This document shows, in pieces, positions 30,715 to 39,802 of a DNA stretch of 64,000 nt. A program made the position numbers and the translations under genes. The notes under the pieces were generated by a model. It had not been told where the DNA came from, did not search any database, and saw only the letters and a program-made list of their open reading frames with translations. The stretch covers positions 1 to 64,000 of the forward strand of contig CALSSN010000012.1 in the NCBI GenBank assembly GCA_943789025.1, given 5' to 3'. The first letter of the stretch is position 1; each line of letters opens with the position of its first letter. Origin of the DNA: an uncultured Verrucomicrobiales bacterium. GTDB lineage: Bacteria > Verrucomicrobiota > Verrucomicrobiia > Verrucomicrobiales > DEV007.

Positions 30715-31069
30715 CAGAGCGGGGGGGTGGAGCATGTAAATCCAGCCGGCCGGGAGAGGTTTTTCCGATTTCAGAGCCGAAGGATCAGATCGCCGGGGTT
30801 TCTCTAAGGAGGTGGAAAAGTCTCAAGATGGAACTTGAGGATTCCAGCTCAAGACTGGAAGGGCTGCAGGAACGTGTGTGGTTCTGAGTGCGGTCTATCC
30901 TGATCAAAAGTCATCGCAATCGGGGGTTCAGGTCGGACACCACCAGCAAAAATCAGGTTTGAATATTTATCGCATTTGAGGTTTACAACGCTTCCCTATT
31001 TGGTCTATTTTACAGGTGTCTATCACATTCAGAGCTGAAAAACCTGTGAGTCAAGTTCGTCGAGTCTGA
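30715..31069 (+). other. 355-bp gap with a Shine-Dalgarno-like site and nested inverted repeats
   Basis: Holds AAGGAGG at 30,806-30,812, followed 15 bp later by ATG at 30,828 and a 19-codon frame (MELEDSSSRLEGLQERVWF) ending at 30,887. The same bases carry CTTGAG...CTCAAG and TTCCAG...CTGGAA inverted repeats. This may be a tiny leader peptide or a structured RNA segment; no known riboswitch class is recognised. The 3' part, before the next gene, is A/T-rich and likely contains its promoter. Confidence 0.35.
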
Positions 31070-33122
31070 ATGAGAAATTATTTATTACAAGCCAGCATTA
31101 CGATGACAATCAAAGCGTCCTTTCTTCGCCTGCTCCCCCTGGGCCTTTTCGCGCTTCTTCCGATCAGTTCTCAAGCAGAGGAAGGTGAAGGCAGCTGGAA
31201 AAAGCTTTCCGAGAGTGACATCCCTTCCTACGCGAAGAATCTGGCACGTCATCATCTGGGGGCCAGCGTCGATACAGAGGAAGAAGAGATTGTTCTCAGT
31301 TCGGTAATTGATGACGGTAATTTATCGGCCGAGGCCTTGCTGGTCGAAGATCCGACCATTGGCTACCCCTTGCCTGTGGGAGAGGCTAGTGTGGTGGTTC
31401 AGCTGTCCGAGATCGAAATTCTTAACTCCCTTTCATTCACCAACGAGGACGCCGCTGGCAGGGTCTCGGTTTCGACGGCAATCACGCGGAGTGCTGCTGA
31501 GGAAGGGCGGTGGCAGGCGTCATCGTTCGCGGTGTACGATGAAGAGAAAAGAACAATCACGGTCGATCTCAGTGGTGTCGATGCCAAGTTCGTGAGGGTG
31601 AGCTGGGACAGTTCAGCCGCCGGAAGAATCTACAACTTCGGGATTTTTGGAGAGCCCCGAGCTGAAGAATTCGCCATGACGAAAATCGCAGGAGAAGCCC
31701 ACGTTTCGAATGAGTTGAATCCAGGTGTGTCAGCGGTCGATTATAACCTGCTTTCGCACTACGCCGGTGCCCGGCTCGCGTATGTCAGCTCTGGAAATGG
31801 CGACGTCACGGCGATGATTGACGGGGACAGTGCAACTTCCTACACATTCAGTAGCTCCGACAAGTTTCCAGCTATTATCATCGACTTGGGGACCTCGTAT
31901 CCAGTTACCAGAGCAAGCGCGCTCTACGATCAAGCGAACACGAAAGTCGCTTTCTTCGTGCTTCCAGAACTGTCTGAGTCTGAAGACTGGGTAGGCAGAA
32001 CTTCATTTGAGGAGCAGAAGCTTGGCGAGCACGAACCCTTGGTCTTGGGGGTGGATCACGAGGGGACAGGCCATTTGGCGCTCGATTTCGGCGAGGCTCC
32101 CGGGCGCTTCGTGATTTTCCAGTTCGCTCCTACCAATATCGAAGAAGAGGGATTCAGCGTGGTTGAGCTTGGAGTCTTCTCAAACAGTGTCGATGCGCGT
32201 TACCTGGTCTCGAGGGAAGCGTGGTATGAGGACGGAGGAAAAGCGGTTGAAGAAGGGGGCAAAGCTGTTGGAAAAGCAGTCGACGAGGATCTGGAGTCCC
32301 GAGAGCATCTGATGAGCTATTACTCCGAGCCCGGCTATTCCACGCCGTATTACGGCGGTGGTGGCAGCTATGGTGGTGGTGGTGGTGGTGGTCTCTTCGG
32401 TGGCGGCGGCAGTCTCTTCGGTGGTGGGAGCGGTGGGAGTTACGACTATCCGCCGCCGTATCCATATCCACCTTACCCCTATTTACCTCTGCCTGAGGAT
32501 CTCCCGATCCCGATCCCGATCGAAGAAGAGGATGAAATAATTATCGAGATCGAGGAACCAGAGGAACCAGAGGAACCAATTCTTGTCGTGAGTCGGCTTG
32601 CTGTTTCCACGAAGACCTACCCAGGAGAGGGGCACCGGTACCTTCAAACCTACGGAAAGAGATTAAAGCCATCAGCTGAATACACATTCCAGACAACTTC
32701 TCCAGATTTTCCTAATGGCGTGATCCAACCGGTGCTCGTAGATCCTTTCCGCCTTCCATTGAATGCCGAAGATACCTACATTTGGGGAGACAACGATCAA
32801 TCGGGTTTGCCTTACGACCTCCCTGGTTATGGGCCTCATTGGGATGTTCCAGAAGGAGCTGTTTCCGACTTTTTCGGGATAGATCCGGATTGGGCTGGGT
32901 AAGTATAGCCCACTTGTATGAGGTATAAATGATACTGGGCCAAGGTTTCGTGTTGCCGGTATTCGGCAGGGCATTCCGGCAGCGTATGTTTTTAGCTTCG
33001 TCCTTGCGAGTATTGAGAAAGACAGAGAAGACGGGATCAATTTTGGAGGTTTTTTGAACTCTGTCGACGCGAGTTATTATCGTGAGTCAGGGAAAGCGGG
33101 AGATGAGGCTAGACAAGCCTGA
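31070..33122 (+). CDS. large secreted protein with Gly-, Pro/Tyr- and acidic low-complexity linker (frameshifted at 3' end)
   Basis: About 610 codons in the first frame, plus a 3' segment in another frame up to TGA at 33,120. A signal peptide (FLRLLPLGLFALLPISSQA) follows a start at 31,070 or 31,103. Two beta-rich modules come next (about 90-205 and 205-390; VVQLSEIEILNSLSF, PAIIIDLGTSYPVTRASALY, FVIFQFAPTNIEEEGFSVVE), which look like discoidin/jelly-roll folds (inference). Then a glycine-rich stretch (about 425-460), a PPYPYPPYPYLPLP stretch and an acidic EEPEEPEEP linker. The 3' extension (VFSFVLASIEKDREDGINFG, GFLNSVDASYY) repeats the end of the second module (VFSNSVDARYL), so the C-terminus is a third related module cut off by one or two frameshifts near 32,900-32,925. 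No homologous family recognised. Confidence 0.6.
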
Positions 33123-33681
33123 AAACGGCAAGAGAAACCAGCTTTTCCTTAAGGGCACATGCGTCCTCAGCGAGTTCCGGAGAATGTCCCCTTTACCCAG
33201 AGGGTGCATGCCTCTCTGTGAGGAAAATCGAGTTTTGACCTCTTGAGCCTAGCTTCAAGCGAGAGTGAAAGATCTCTGGATTGGCCTGTGGTGTGCGCGG
33301 TTCCGCAAGCCGTCCGCAGGCCCGAGATCCATCGTCGTAAGCTCCTCTGGATGAAACGTTGCAACACCCCATTGCCGTTTCCAGAATTAGATGTCAAAGT
33401 TGTGGCAACACATCTTTTTCCTTTTGGGCCCAAAGGCGGAGGAGCGTAGGGAGCAGAGACGCCCCTCTTTTGGACGACGCTTCATGCGCTGTCATGGGGT
33501 CACGGGTCGACTTCCGCTTGTGGTGAGGGGTGCGACGAGAATAAAAACGGGTGGGTAAAAGCAAAATTCACAGACATCATCACGACAAAAAACTTGCCAA
33601 GCCCCTCTTTCGCAGGATACAACTCATGGGCGCCTCAACCCTATCCGGAGCCGTGGAAGCATTGGACGAGGCCTTGAGGAG
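33123..33681. other. 560-bp gap without convincing gene
   Basis: Contains one strong inverted repeat, CCTTTTGGGCCCAAAGG at 33,420-33,436, without a following T-tract. TTGCCA...TACAAC near 33,593-33,622 could be a promoter for the next gene but spacing (18 bp) and match are mediocre. Short open frames are present on both strands without codon bias or family likeness. Confidence 0.4.
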
Positions 33682-35520
33682 ATGATGATGAAGACGCTAG
33701 ATCGCAATTTTCTCTCAAGCCGAAAGAGAGCACTCCTTTTCTTGGTGCTTCTCGTGCAGGGTTTCTCGCATCTTGGGCAAGCGCAGGAAGAGACCAAGGC
33801 TGCAGCTGCAACTTCAGTGCAGCCTGCGGATCCTGCTAAGGATACTGGCGTATCGCATACCAACTCGCTGGGGATGTCTTTTGTCTCACCAAGAGGGTTA
33901 GAATTTCAAATCGGGATTTATGAAGTTACGGTGGGAGAATTTGCGAAATTCTCAGCCGATTCCGGATACCGGAGGGATGCCAAGCCTCTCTATTTTGCGC
34001 AGGACTCGAATCACCCTGTTGTGAATATCAATCTGGAAGATGCGCGGGCCTTCTGCGTTTGGCTGACTCGCAAGGAAAGAAAGGAAAAATTGCTTTCGAA
34101 TGAGCAAAGCTACCGCCTTCCAACGGACAGGGAATGGGACGCCGCGGTCGGGTTGACGGCCAGTAGTGGACAAGCAAGTCAGATCTATGGAGATGAGCGT
34201 GATTTTCCCTGGGGAGATGAGTGGCCTCCGCCTGCTGGAGCGGGAAACTATGCTGCCGATGAAATCGAGGGATATGAGGATCCTTTCTCCTACACTTCGC
34301 CGCGGGGAAGTTTTCGTGCCAACAAGCACGGAATTTTTGATTTAGGCGGAAATGTCTGGGAGTGGACGAGTGATCCGTCCACCTCAGATCAGGTCGAAGG
34401 GACCTTGAGAGGTGGAGGTTGGATTTATTTCAGCCCTGAGTTCATGCGATCTTCTTACCACTACAAGGTGCCCAAGAACATGCGGGCGCCGACTTTTGGA
34501 TTTCGTTGTGTTTATGATGACAAAGAATTCAAGGGAAAAGTGCTGCTCGCCAGAGATAGAAAAAAGAAGGCAGACGTCGCTGCGGCTTCGAAACGTCTGC
34601 AGGTGGAGACTGATTCCAACTTGGAAAAAGATGCGATCAAAGAGGCGCGAAGCCGCTTTCTGCGTTCGGAGTCGAGTCAAAACAAGCCAGAGATCACGAA
34701 AGCGGAGAATTCTCAGACGGATGATTCCGACAGGAAAGAAATGAGTGCGATTGAGAAGGCACGAAGCCGGCTGCTTCTCTCAAGATCACGTGGCCGGCCA
34801 GGAGAGATGCAAGGCGACAAGCAGGTGGCTTCGCCCGTGAAAGGGGCTCGGTTTGTCAATTCGTTGGGGATGGAATTTGTGCCCTTGCCAGGTGGGCGGA
34901 TTCTGGCCGGCGCAGTGGAAGTAAGGGTCAAGGAATTCGACTATTTTGTAAGTAAAAAGAAAATTCCCTGGAAGCGACCAACTTTCAATCAAGGTGCGTC
35001 GCACTGTGCGGTGGGAGTCACCTACGACCAGGCGGTTGAGTTTTGTGAGTGGTTGACTGAACTCGAACAGGCTGCCGGTATTCTGCGTCCGGATCAGCGC
35101 TATCGACTGCCCACGGATGCCGAGTGGAGTCTGTCGGCTTTGCTTGAAGAAGGCGAGGGAATGCCGAGCGAGCTCTCTGGTCAAAGTCCTGGGATTTTTC
35201 CATGGGGGGTTGAGTGGCCGCCGCCATCTTCCTCTGGGAATATCGACGGAGATAAGATCAGTGGTTTCAGGGACCGCTTTTCCTATACCGCTCCGGCAGG
35301 AGTAAGTGCAAAAAACCGTCTGGGCATAGCAGATCTGGTTGGCAATGCTCTGGAATGGTGTTCCGATGAGTTCAGTTCTGGTTCAGGGACCATGGTTGTC
35401 CGTGGCAGTTCGTGGCTCGACTCCTCGCAAGAATCGATCCATTCCAGTCATCGAAGGCATTTCCCGCGAGATACCAGTAAGATCAACATCGGCTTCCGCT
35501 GTTTTCTTCAGCTGGACTAG
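33682..35520 (+). CDS. secreted protein with two SUMF1/FGE-sulfatase domains lacking catalytic cysteines
   Basis: Intact, 612 residues. Signal peptide (ALLFLVLLVQGFSHLGQAQ). Domain 1, about residues 55-280: TNSLGMSFVSPRGLEFQIGI, YEVTVGEFAKF, YRLPTDREWDAAVG, FPWGDEWPPP, GIFDLGGNVWEWTSD, LRGGGWIY, FGFRCV. A charged linker with repeated KARSRL/EARSRF motifs (about 290-375) joins domain 2 (FVNSLGMEFVPLPGG; YRLPTDAEWSLSAL; ADLVGNALEWCSDE; IGFRCFLQLD). In formylglycine-generating enzymes a cysteine pair lies just before the final GFRC; here those positions read MRSSYHYKVP and IHSSHRRHFP, with no cysteine, so an enzymatic FGE role is unlikely. A binding or scaffold role outside the membrane is inferred. 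Confidence 0.85.
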   Translation: MMMKTLDRNFLSSRKRALLFLVLLVQGFSHLGQAQEETKAAAATSVQPADPAKDTGVSHTNSLGMSFVSPRGLEFQIGIYEVTVGEFAKFSADSGYRRDAKPLYFAQDSNHPVVNINLEDARAFCVWLTRKERKEKLLSNEQSYRLPTDREWDAAVGLTASSGQASQIYGDERDFPWGDEWPPPAGAGNYAADEIEGYEDPFSYTSPRGSFRANKHGIFDLGGNVWEWTSDPSTSDQVEGTLRGGGWIYFSPEFMRSSYHYKVPKNMRAPTFGFRCVYDDKEFKGKVLLARDRKKKADVAAASKRLQVETDSNLEKDAIKEARSRFLRSESSQNKPEITKAENSQTDDSDRKEMSAIEKARSRLLLSRSRGRPGEMQGDKQVASPVKGARFVNSLGMEFVPLPGGRILAGAVEVRVKEFDYFVSKKKIPWKRPTFNQGASHCAVGVTYDQAVEFCEWLTELEQAAGILRPDQRYRLPTDAEWSLSALLEEGEGMPSELSGQSPGIFPWGVEWPPPSSSGNIDGDKISGFRDRFSYTAPAGVSAKNRLGIADLVGNALEWCSDEFSSGSGTMVVRGSSWLDSSQESIHSSHRRHFPRDTSKINIGFRCFLQLD

Positions 35521-35640
35521 TGCGTTGCGAGAACATGGAAGCATCGGGGAGTTTTTCTCTGCTGGTTTGGGGGTGGAGAATCCAGCAGTTCACGGAGCTG
35601 AGACTTTCACTTGGCGCATGCTCGCAGTGGGGATACTTTA

Positions 35641-37422
35641 ATGACTGTCTCTGCCATGGATGATAAAACAAACCCTGAGCTTTCGATGAGCTCAGAAGAG
35701 CCCCGCGAAAGTAAAAAGAACCTGTGGATTTGGGTTGTTTCGGGACTTCTCGTGGTTGTTCTAGTTCCCGTTTTGAGCTTGGCGGTTTGGTTTCTTTTCA
35801 ACATCTATCAGGATAAGAGCGCCGCCATCAGAGTAGCGAAAGCCAACGTAGAGATGGATGATGGTAATTTGTCCATGGCACACAGGCATGCCATGGAGGC
35901 ATACAAATTAGCCCCCGAGAGCCCGGATGTGATGCGGTTACTCGCTCAATTGTTGATGACGGTGCCAACCGAAGTTGATAGAGCGATTTACTTTTTTAAT
36001 AAGTTAAGGCAAGACGGAGAGGCCACGAGAAAGGATATGGTGGCTCTTGTGCGATGTTATCTTGCTGTTGGGAAGCGGTCGGAAGCGAAGGATCTGGTAT
36101 CCGAACTTATGCGTGAGGCGCCTGATGACGCTTCGATTACTTACCTTCAGGCGGACGTCGCGATTTCCTTGGGGAAAGATAAAGAGGCAGAATTGTTGCT
36201 GGGTAAAGCGATGGGGCAGGCGATCGACCCCCATGAGCAGTTTAATATCGCCTCTGCGATGATCACACAGGGGTATACAAAGCTCCGAGAAATTGCTTCA
36301 CGGAAAATCGAGGAACTTGCGGAGCGTGAGGACCAGGTCGGCATCCAGGCGCTGGAGAAGCTGAGTGCTATTGCCAAAACAGGTCAGATGGAAAACGTCA
36401 GGGTGCTGCGATTGATTGAGCGACTCAGGGTGCACCCTGAGGCCTCTGATCGTCATCTTCTTATAGCGGAATCATTGCGTATCTTTCTCAACCCGAAGGA
36501 TAAGAAACAGATCGTGAAAGTTGCGATTCGTGAGCGTGTCGGCAAACCCATTTATGAACTTGTCGATTTTCTGGAATGGCTTTCTGAAAACGGTGAAAAT
36601 GGTTGGGTTTTGGATCTTGTGGAGGAAGAAATTGCACTGGGAAATGCAAATGTGTTGAACGTTTATCTGAACGCTCTCATTGCGGAAGGTCGTTGGAGAA
36701 ATTTGCAAAAGCTTATGAATCAACGTGATCTTCTCATTGGCGAGGTCGCGAAGCAGCTGATGCGAGCAAAAATCATTATGGGGACGGGGAAGAGCAGGGG
36801 TGAGGCACTGAGTGCAGTTTCTTTGGCCTTGAGCATGGCGAAAAACTCGAGAGACATGAACGCAGTGGTTGAGGTGACCAGGCTGGCGGAAGAGCTTCAG
36901 GCAAAAGATCTCTTGGAAGCAAGCCTACACACCCTGGAGGGCGTAACAACACGGCGGGAGCTGGCCTTGGAGAGTAGATACATACTAGCCAAAAACAGAC
37001 AAAGACTGCAGGATATGCGGGAGATTGTGGATGAGATTTTAGCTCTGAATCCTAGCAACCAAAAATTTGCAGAAATTGATATTTATTTCGATTTGCTTCT
37101 AGGGAGTGAAATCGAGCTCGTATCTCTTCAGGTCCAGAATGTGATGACGAAAGGCTCTGGGAACCGTCCCATGCAGATTTTTCTTCGTTTATTCGATGCT
37201 TTTCGGCGTGCAGATTATGAAGAGGCTATTTTGATGGCACCTGCAATCGATCCCGAGTCTCTTGAGTTGGGGCCGCGTGCGATTCTCGCCGCGGTTCTTG
37301 ATCTTGGAGGTGATTCAAGAAAAGCTGTTCAAATTACCGAGCGGATTCCAGAGGAGATGGTGCTGCCTCAAGAGCGCCGGTTTCTCGAAACAGCCAAAGC
37401 GACGTGGTCGCCTATGCGGTGA
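35641..37422 (+). CDS. single-pass membrane protein with tetratricopeptide-like repeats
   Basis: Intact, 593 residues from ATG 35,641. A cytoplasmic N-terminus of about 30 residues precedes one membrane helix (LWIWVVSGLLVVVLVPVLSL). The rest is all helical and TPR-like: AKANVEMDDGNLSMAHRHAM, EAYKLAPESPDVMRLLAQLL, KDMVALVRCYLAVGKRSEAK, then SITYLQADVAISLGKDKEAE. The repeat region spans at least residues 65-250 and appears again near 450-590. Such proteins organise envelope complexes or polymer-export machines. It lies 120 bp after the double-SUMF1 gene and probably shares its transcription unit; whether it serves the upstream O-acetylation genes is unknown. Confidence 0.78.
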   Translation: MTVSAMDDKTNPELSMSSEEPRESKKNLWIWVVSGLLVVVLVPVLSLAVWFLFNIYQDKSAAIRVAKANVEMDDGNLSMAHRHAMEAYKLAPESPDVMRLLAQLLMTVPTEVDRAIYFFNKLRQDGEATRKDMVALVRCYLAVGKRSEAKDLVSELMREAPDDASITYLQADVAISLGKDKEAELLLGKAMGQAIDPHEQFNIASAMITQGYTKLREIASRKIEELAEREDQVGIQALEKLSAIAKTGQMENVRVLRLIERLRVHPEASDRHLLIAESLRIFLNPKDKKQIVKVAIRERVGKPIYELVDFLEWLSENGENGWVLDLVEEEIALGNANVLNVYLNALIAEGRWRNLQKLMNQRDLLIGEVAKQLMRAKIIMGTGKSRGEALSAVSLALSMAKNSRDMNAVVEVTRLAEELQAKDLLEASLHTLEGVTTRRELALESRYILAKNRQRLQDMREIVDEILALNPSNQKFAEIDIYFDLLLGSEIELVSLQVQNVMTKGSGNRPMQIFLRLFDAFRRADYEEAILMAPAIDPESLELGPRAILAAVLDLGGDSRKAVQITERIPEEMVLPQERRFLETAKATWSPMR

Positions 37423-37481
37423 AAAAAGGGAGAGAGAAGGAATCTGGTAAAACTGCATGAAAAGACGGCAATAGGAGAGTG

Positions 37482-38939
37482 ATGAGCCATCGGCATAAGA
37501 AAGCGGTTCATTGGTTTCGGCGGGATCTGAGGATTACCGACAATACCGCTCTGAATAGGGCTGCAGCTGAGTCTGAATACGTGGTGCCAGCTTATGTCGC
37601 TTCTGTGTGGCGCGGCGGGAGTCATCATTGGGCAGGAGAGCCGCGTCAGAGGTTTCTGGCAGGATGTCTGGCTTCCCTGGATGGAAATCTCAAGGTTCTT
37701 GGGGCAAGGCTCCATATTCGTAGAGGAGATCCGGTGGAAGAGTTGTTGGCATTGGCCGGTGAGGTGGGTGCCACTGGCATTTTTTTGAACAAAGACCCGG
37801 ATCCGCATGGCAGGAAGATCGAGAAACGGCTTGTGGCTGAAGCGGGGAAGATGGGGATTGAGGTGGTGTGCTGTCTGGATCATGTCCTCCACGGTCCAGA
37901 TGAGGTTTTGACAGGAGCCGGTGGTCCTTATCGGGTGTTTACCCCCTACGGGAGAAATTGGTTGGCCAAAGCCAAGACCTCACCAACTGGAAGGCTGAAG
38001 AGTTTGGCGACGCCCGATAAGATTCCGTCCATGGAAGTTCCAGACGTAGGGTCCTGGGGTTTGGAACCGGGAAAGGTCGTGATCCCGGAACCAGGGGAGC
38101 GGGCCGCACGCTTAAGGATGGATGCGTGGTTGGGTGCGGCGCTTGCTTCGGCTAAAAAGGGGGGGGTCGCTTCATACACTGCGAGAAGGAATCTGCCAGC
38201 CGCAGAAGGTACATCGCGTCTGAGTCAGGACCTTCGCTTTGGTCTTCTCTCGGTCCGCGAACTCTATGCTCGGGTTGAGGAGGGGAGAAGCAAGGCGTCC
38301 GGAGAGGAGGAGCTCGCAAGCTACAAGACTTACCAGACGGAGCTGGCATGGCGCGAGTTCTACATGGCGATCCTTCACTATTTTCCCGAAGTGCTCCGTC
38401 ACGAGTTCAACCCTGACTGGCGGGGGTTACCATGGATGCGTGGGGAGGAGGCAGAAGAGTCGTTTGGAAAGTGGTGTCGCGGAGAGACCGGATTCCCGAT
38501 CGTCGATGCTGGCATGCGGCAGTTGGCGGCTACTGGATTCATGCACAATCGCGTGCGGATGATCGTGAGCATGTTTCTGACCAAGGACCTGCATATCGAT
38601 TGGCGCATGGGTGAGGCATTTTTCATGCGCTCGCTGGTCGACGGGGAGATTGCCAGTAACAATGGAGGATGGCAGTGGTCGGCGGGGACCGGAGCAGACG
38701 CGGCACCTTATTTTCGGATTCAGAACCCGTGGACGCAGACGAAGACCTACGATTCTGATGGGATTTACGTGAAGCGTTGGGTGCCGGAATTAAACGAGAC
38801 CCCCGTAGCGCGGCTTTTCCTCCAACCGAAGCCCGGTGAGCCTCTGGCTGCCGGATATCCAGAGCCGATGGTGGATCACAAGACCGAGAGGGAGACGACC
38901 CTGGAACTCTTCAAGGCGCACCGACGTCATGGTCAGTGA
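37482..38939 (+). CDS. phr: deoxyribodipyrimidine photolyase (class I CPD type)
   Basis: Intact, about 485 residues; ATG 37,482 chosen over the adjacent GTG 37,479. The N-terminal alpha/beta domain starts AVHWFRRDLRITDNTALNRA. The FAD domain has ARRNLPAAEGTSRLSQDLRF and GLLSVREL, ELAWREFYMAILHYFP, TGFPIVDAGMRQLAATGFMH and NRVRMIVSMFLTKDL, the C-terminal SNNGGWQWSAGTGADAAPYF and RIQNPWTQTKTYDSDGIYVK, RWVPEL. These are the residues that contact FAD and the flipped-out pyrimidine dimer. The enzyme splits cyclobutane dimers with blue light. The antenna cofactor cannot be judged by eye. Confidence 0.95.
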   Translation: MSHRHKKAVHWFRRDLRITDNTALNRAAAESEYVVPAYVASVWRGGSHHWAGEPRQRFLAGCLASLDGNLKVLGARLHIRRGDPVEELLALAGEVGATGIFLNKDPDPHGRKIEKRLVAEAGKMGIEVVCCLDHVLHGPDEVLTGAGGPYRVFTPYGRNWLAKAKTSPTGRLKSLATPDKIPSMEVPDVGSWGLEPGKVVIPEPGERAARLRMDAWLGAALASAKKGGVASYTARRNLPAAEGTSRLSQDLRFGLLSVRELYARVEEGRSKASGEEELASYKTYQTELAWREFYMAILHYFPEVLRHEFNPDWRGLPWMRGEEAEESFGKWCRGETGFPIVDAGMRQLAATGFMHNRVRMIVSMFLTKDLHIDWRMGEAFFMRSLVDGEIASNNGGWQWSAGTGADAAPYFRIQNPWTQTKTYDSDGIYVKRWVPELNETPVARLFLQPKPGEPLAAGYPEPMVDHKTERETTLELFKAHRRHGQ

Positions 38940-38973
38940 GCCGGATCCAATCGCAGGGAACTGTTGCTTTCAG

Positions 38974-39078
38974 GGTCTGATCAGCGAGCGCTTTCCTCAG
39001 GGAGGGTCTGATTCATCGCGGTGCCCGTCATTGTTGTCCGGATTTTATGTGGCACGGCGCGAGGCGAAAGTGGATGGC
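38974..39078 (-). repeat. dispersed inverted-ended repeat, copy E (truncated)
   Basis: GGTCTGATCAGCGAGC at 38,974 is followed 20 bp later by GGGTCTGATTCATCGCGGTG at 39,004, so two element termini of opposite type stand side by side. From 39,004 the repeat continues CCCGTCATTGTTGTCCGGAT, TTTATGTGGCACGGCGCGAG and GCGAAAGTGGATGGC before similarity stops at about 39,078. It sits after the photolyase gene and next to the remnant of an IS1380-type transposase. Confidence 0.75.
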
Positions 39079-39237
39079 AAATTCAAACTGCTATCGAATC
39101 ATTTGCTTCTAAGCCGACTTTCGCTGTTCTGGGTGTTTTGAAGCCAGAATCTTTGATTTGGCGCTGTTTTTTCGCCAGGTCTCCACCACATGCTGGCATA
39201 AGGCTTGCGCTGGTTCAGTGATGGAGATGTGAAGCCT

Positions 39238-39769
39238 AAGGTTTTCCGTGGAACAACCGCCCCTCCTGCATTCCGTGCACGGGATCATCGGTGGCATCAA
39301 AGTCGAGCACCACTTCTTACGGAGATTCCCTGTGCCCGGCGATGAACTTCTCCACCAGCAGCGCATTGAGACCCACTGCGCAGCTCCGGTTGGCGCGGCC
39401 TTCTATCCCGCACAGCGTCGATGTTTTCCCGCCGGCGGTTCGGTTTTCCCCGCGCATGACTTGTAACAGCGGCTCGTAGCGGATGCCCTCGCCGTGGGTC
39501 GGTCCGTGGTCGTTGAGATCCTCGTAGTCCAGGGCGATCCCGTAAACTCGTGCTCGCAGCATCCCCAGCATCGTATACTCGATTAGCCAAGAGGCATGAT
39601 CGTCAGGAATCAGTTTCGCTGCTGCCTCCAGCAGCCCCAGTTTTCGCTCCGCCTCTGCGAGCAGTAACGACCCGCCGTCAGAGGTCACTGCACCGCCCTC
39701 GAAATCCACCTCTACCTCGCGGCCACGAAGGCCCTTGAAATCAAACCGAGGTTGCTCACATATTGTCAC
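39238..39769 (-). pseudogene. truncated IS1380-family transposase
   Basis: Starts with GTG at 39,769. The first ~150 codons are intact: VEVDFEGGAVTSDGGSLLLA, RKLGLLEAAAKLIPDDHASW, IEYTMLGMLRARVYGIALDY, EDLNDH. After one frameshift near 39,320 it continues VVLDFDATDDPVHGMQEGRL and FHGK, the catalytic-aspartate region of IS1380 transposases. It ends there, at about 175 of the ~430-470 residues usual for the family, so the C-terminal half with the remaining active-site residues is gone. No terminal inverted repeat of the IS was identified. Non-functional remnant. Confidence 0.85.
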
Positions 39770-39802
39770 GGTCCGTAGACGCTTTTTTTATATGCTGTTT
39801 AT

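Noticed and set aside
31070-33122. PEP-CTERM or LPXTG-type sorting signal in the secreted protein
   Set aside because: No C-terminal hydrophobic helix with flanking PEP or LPxTG motif is present in any frame.
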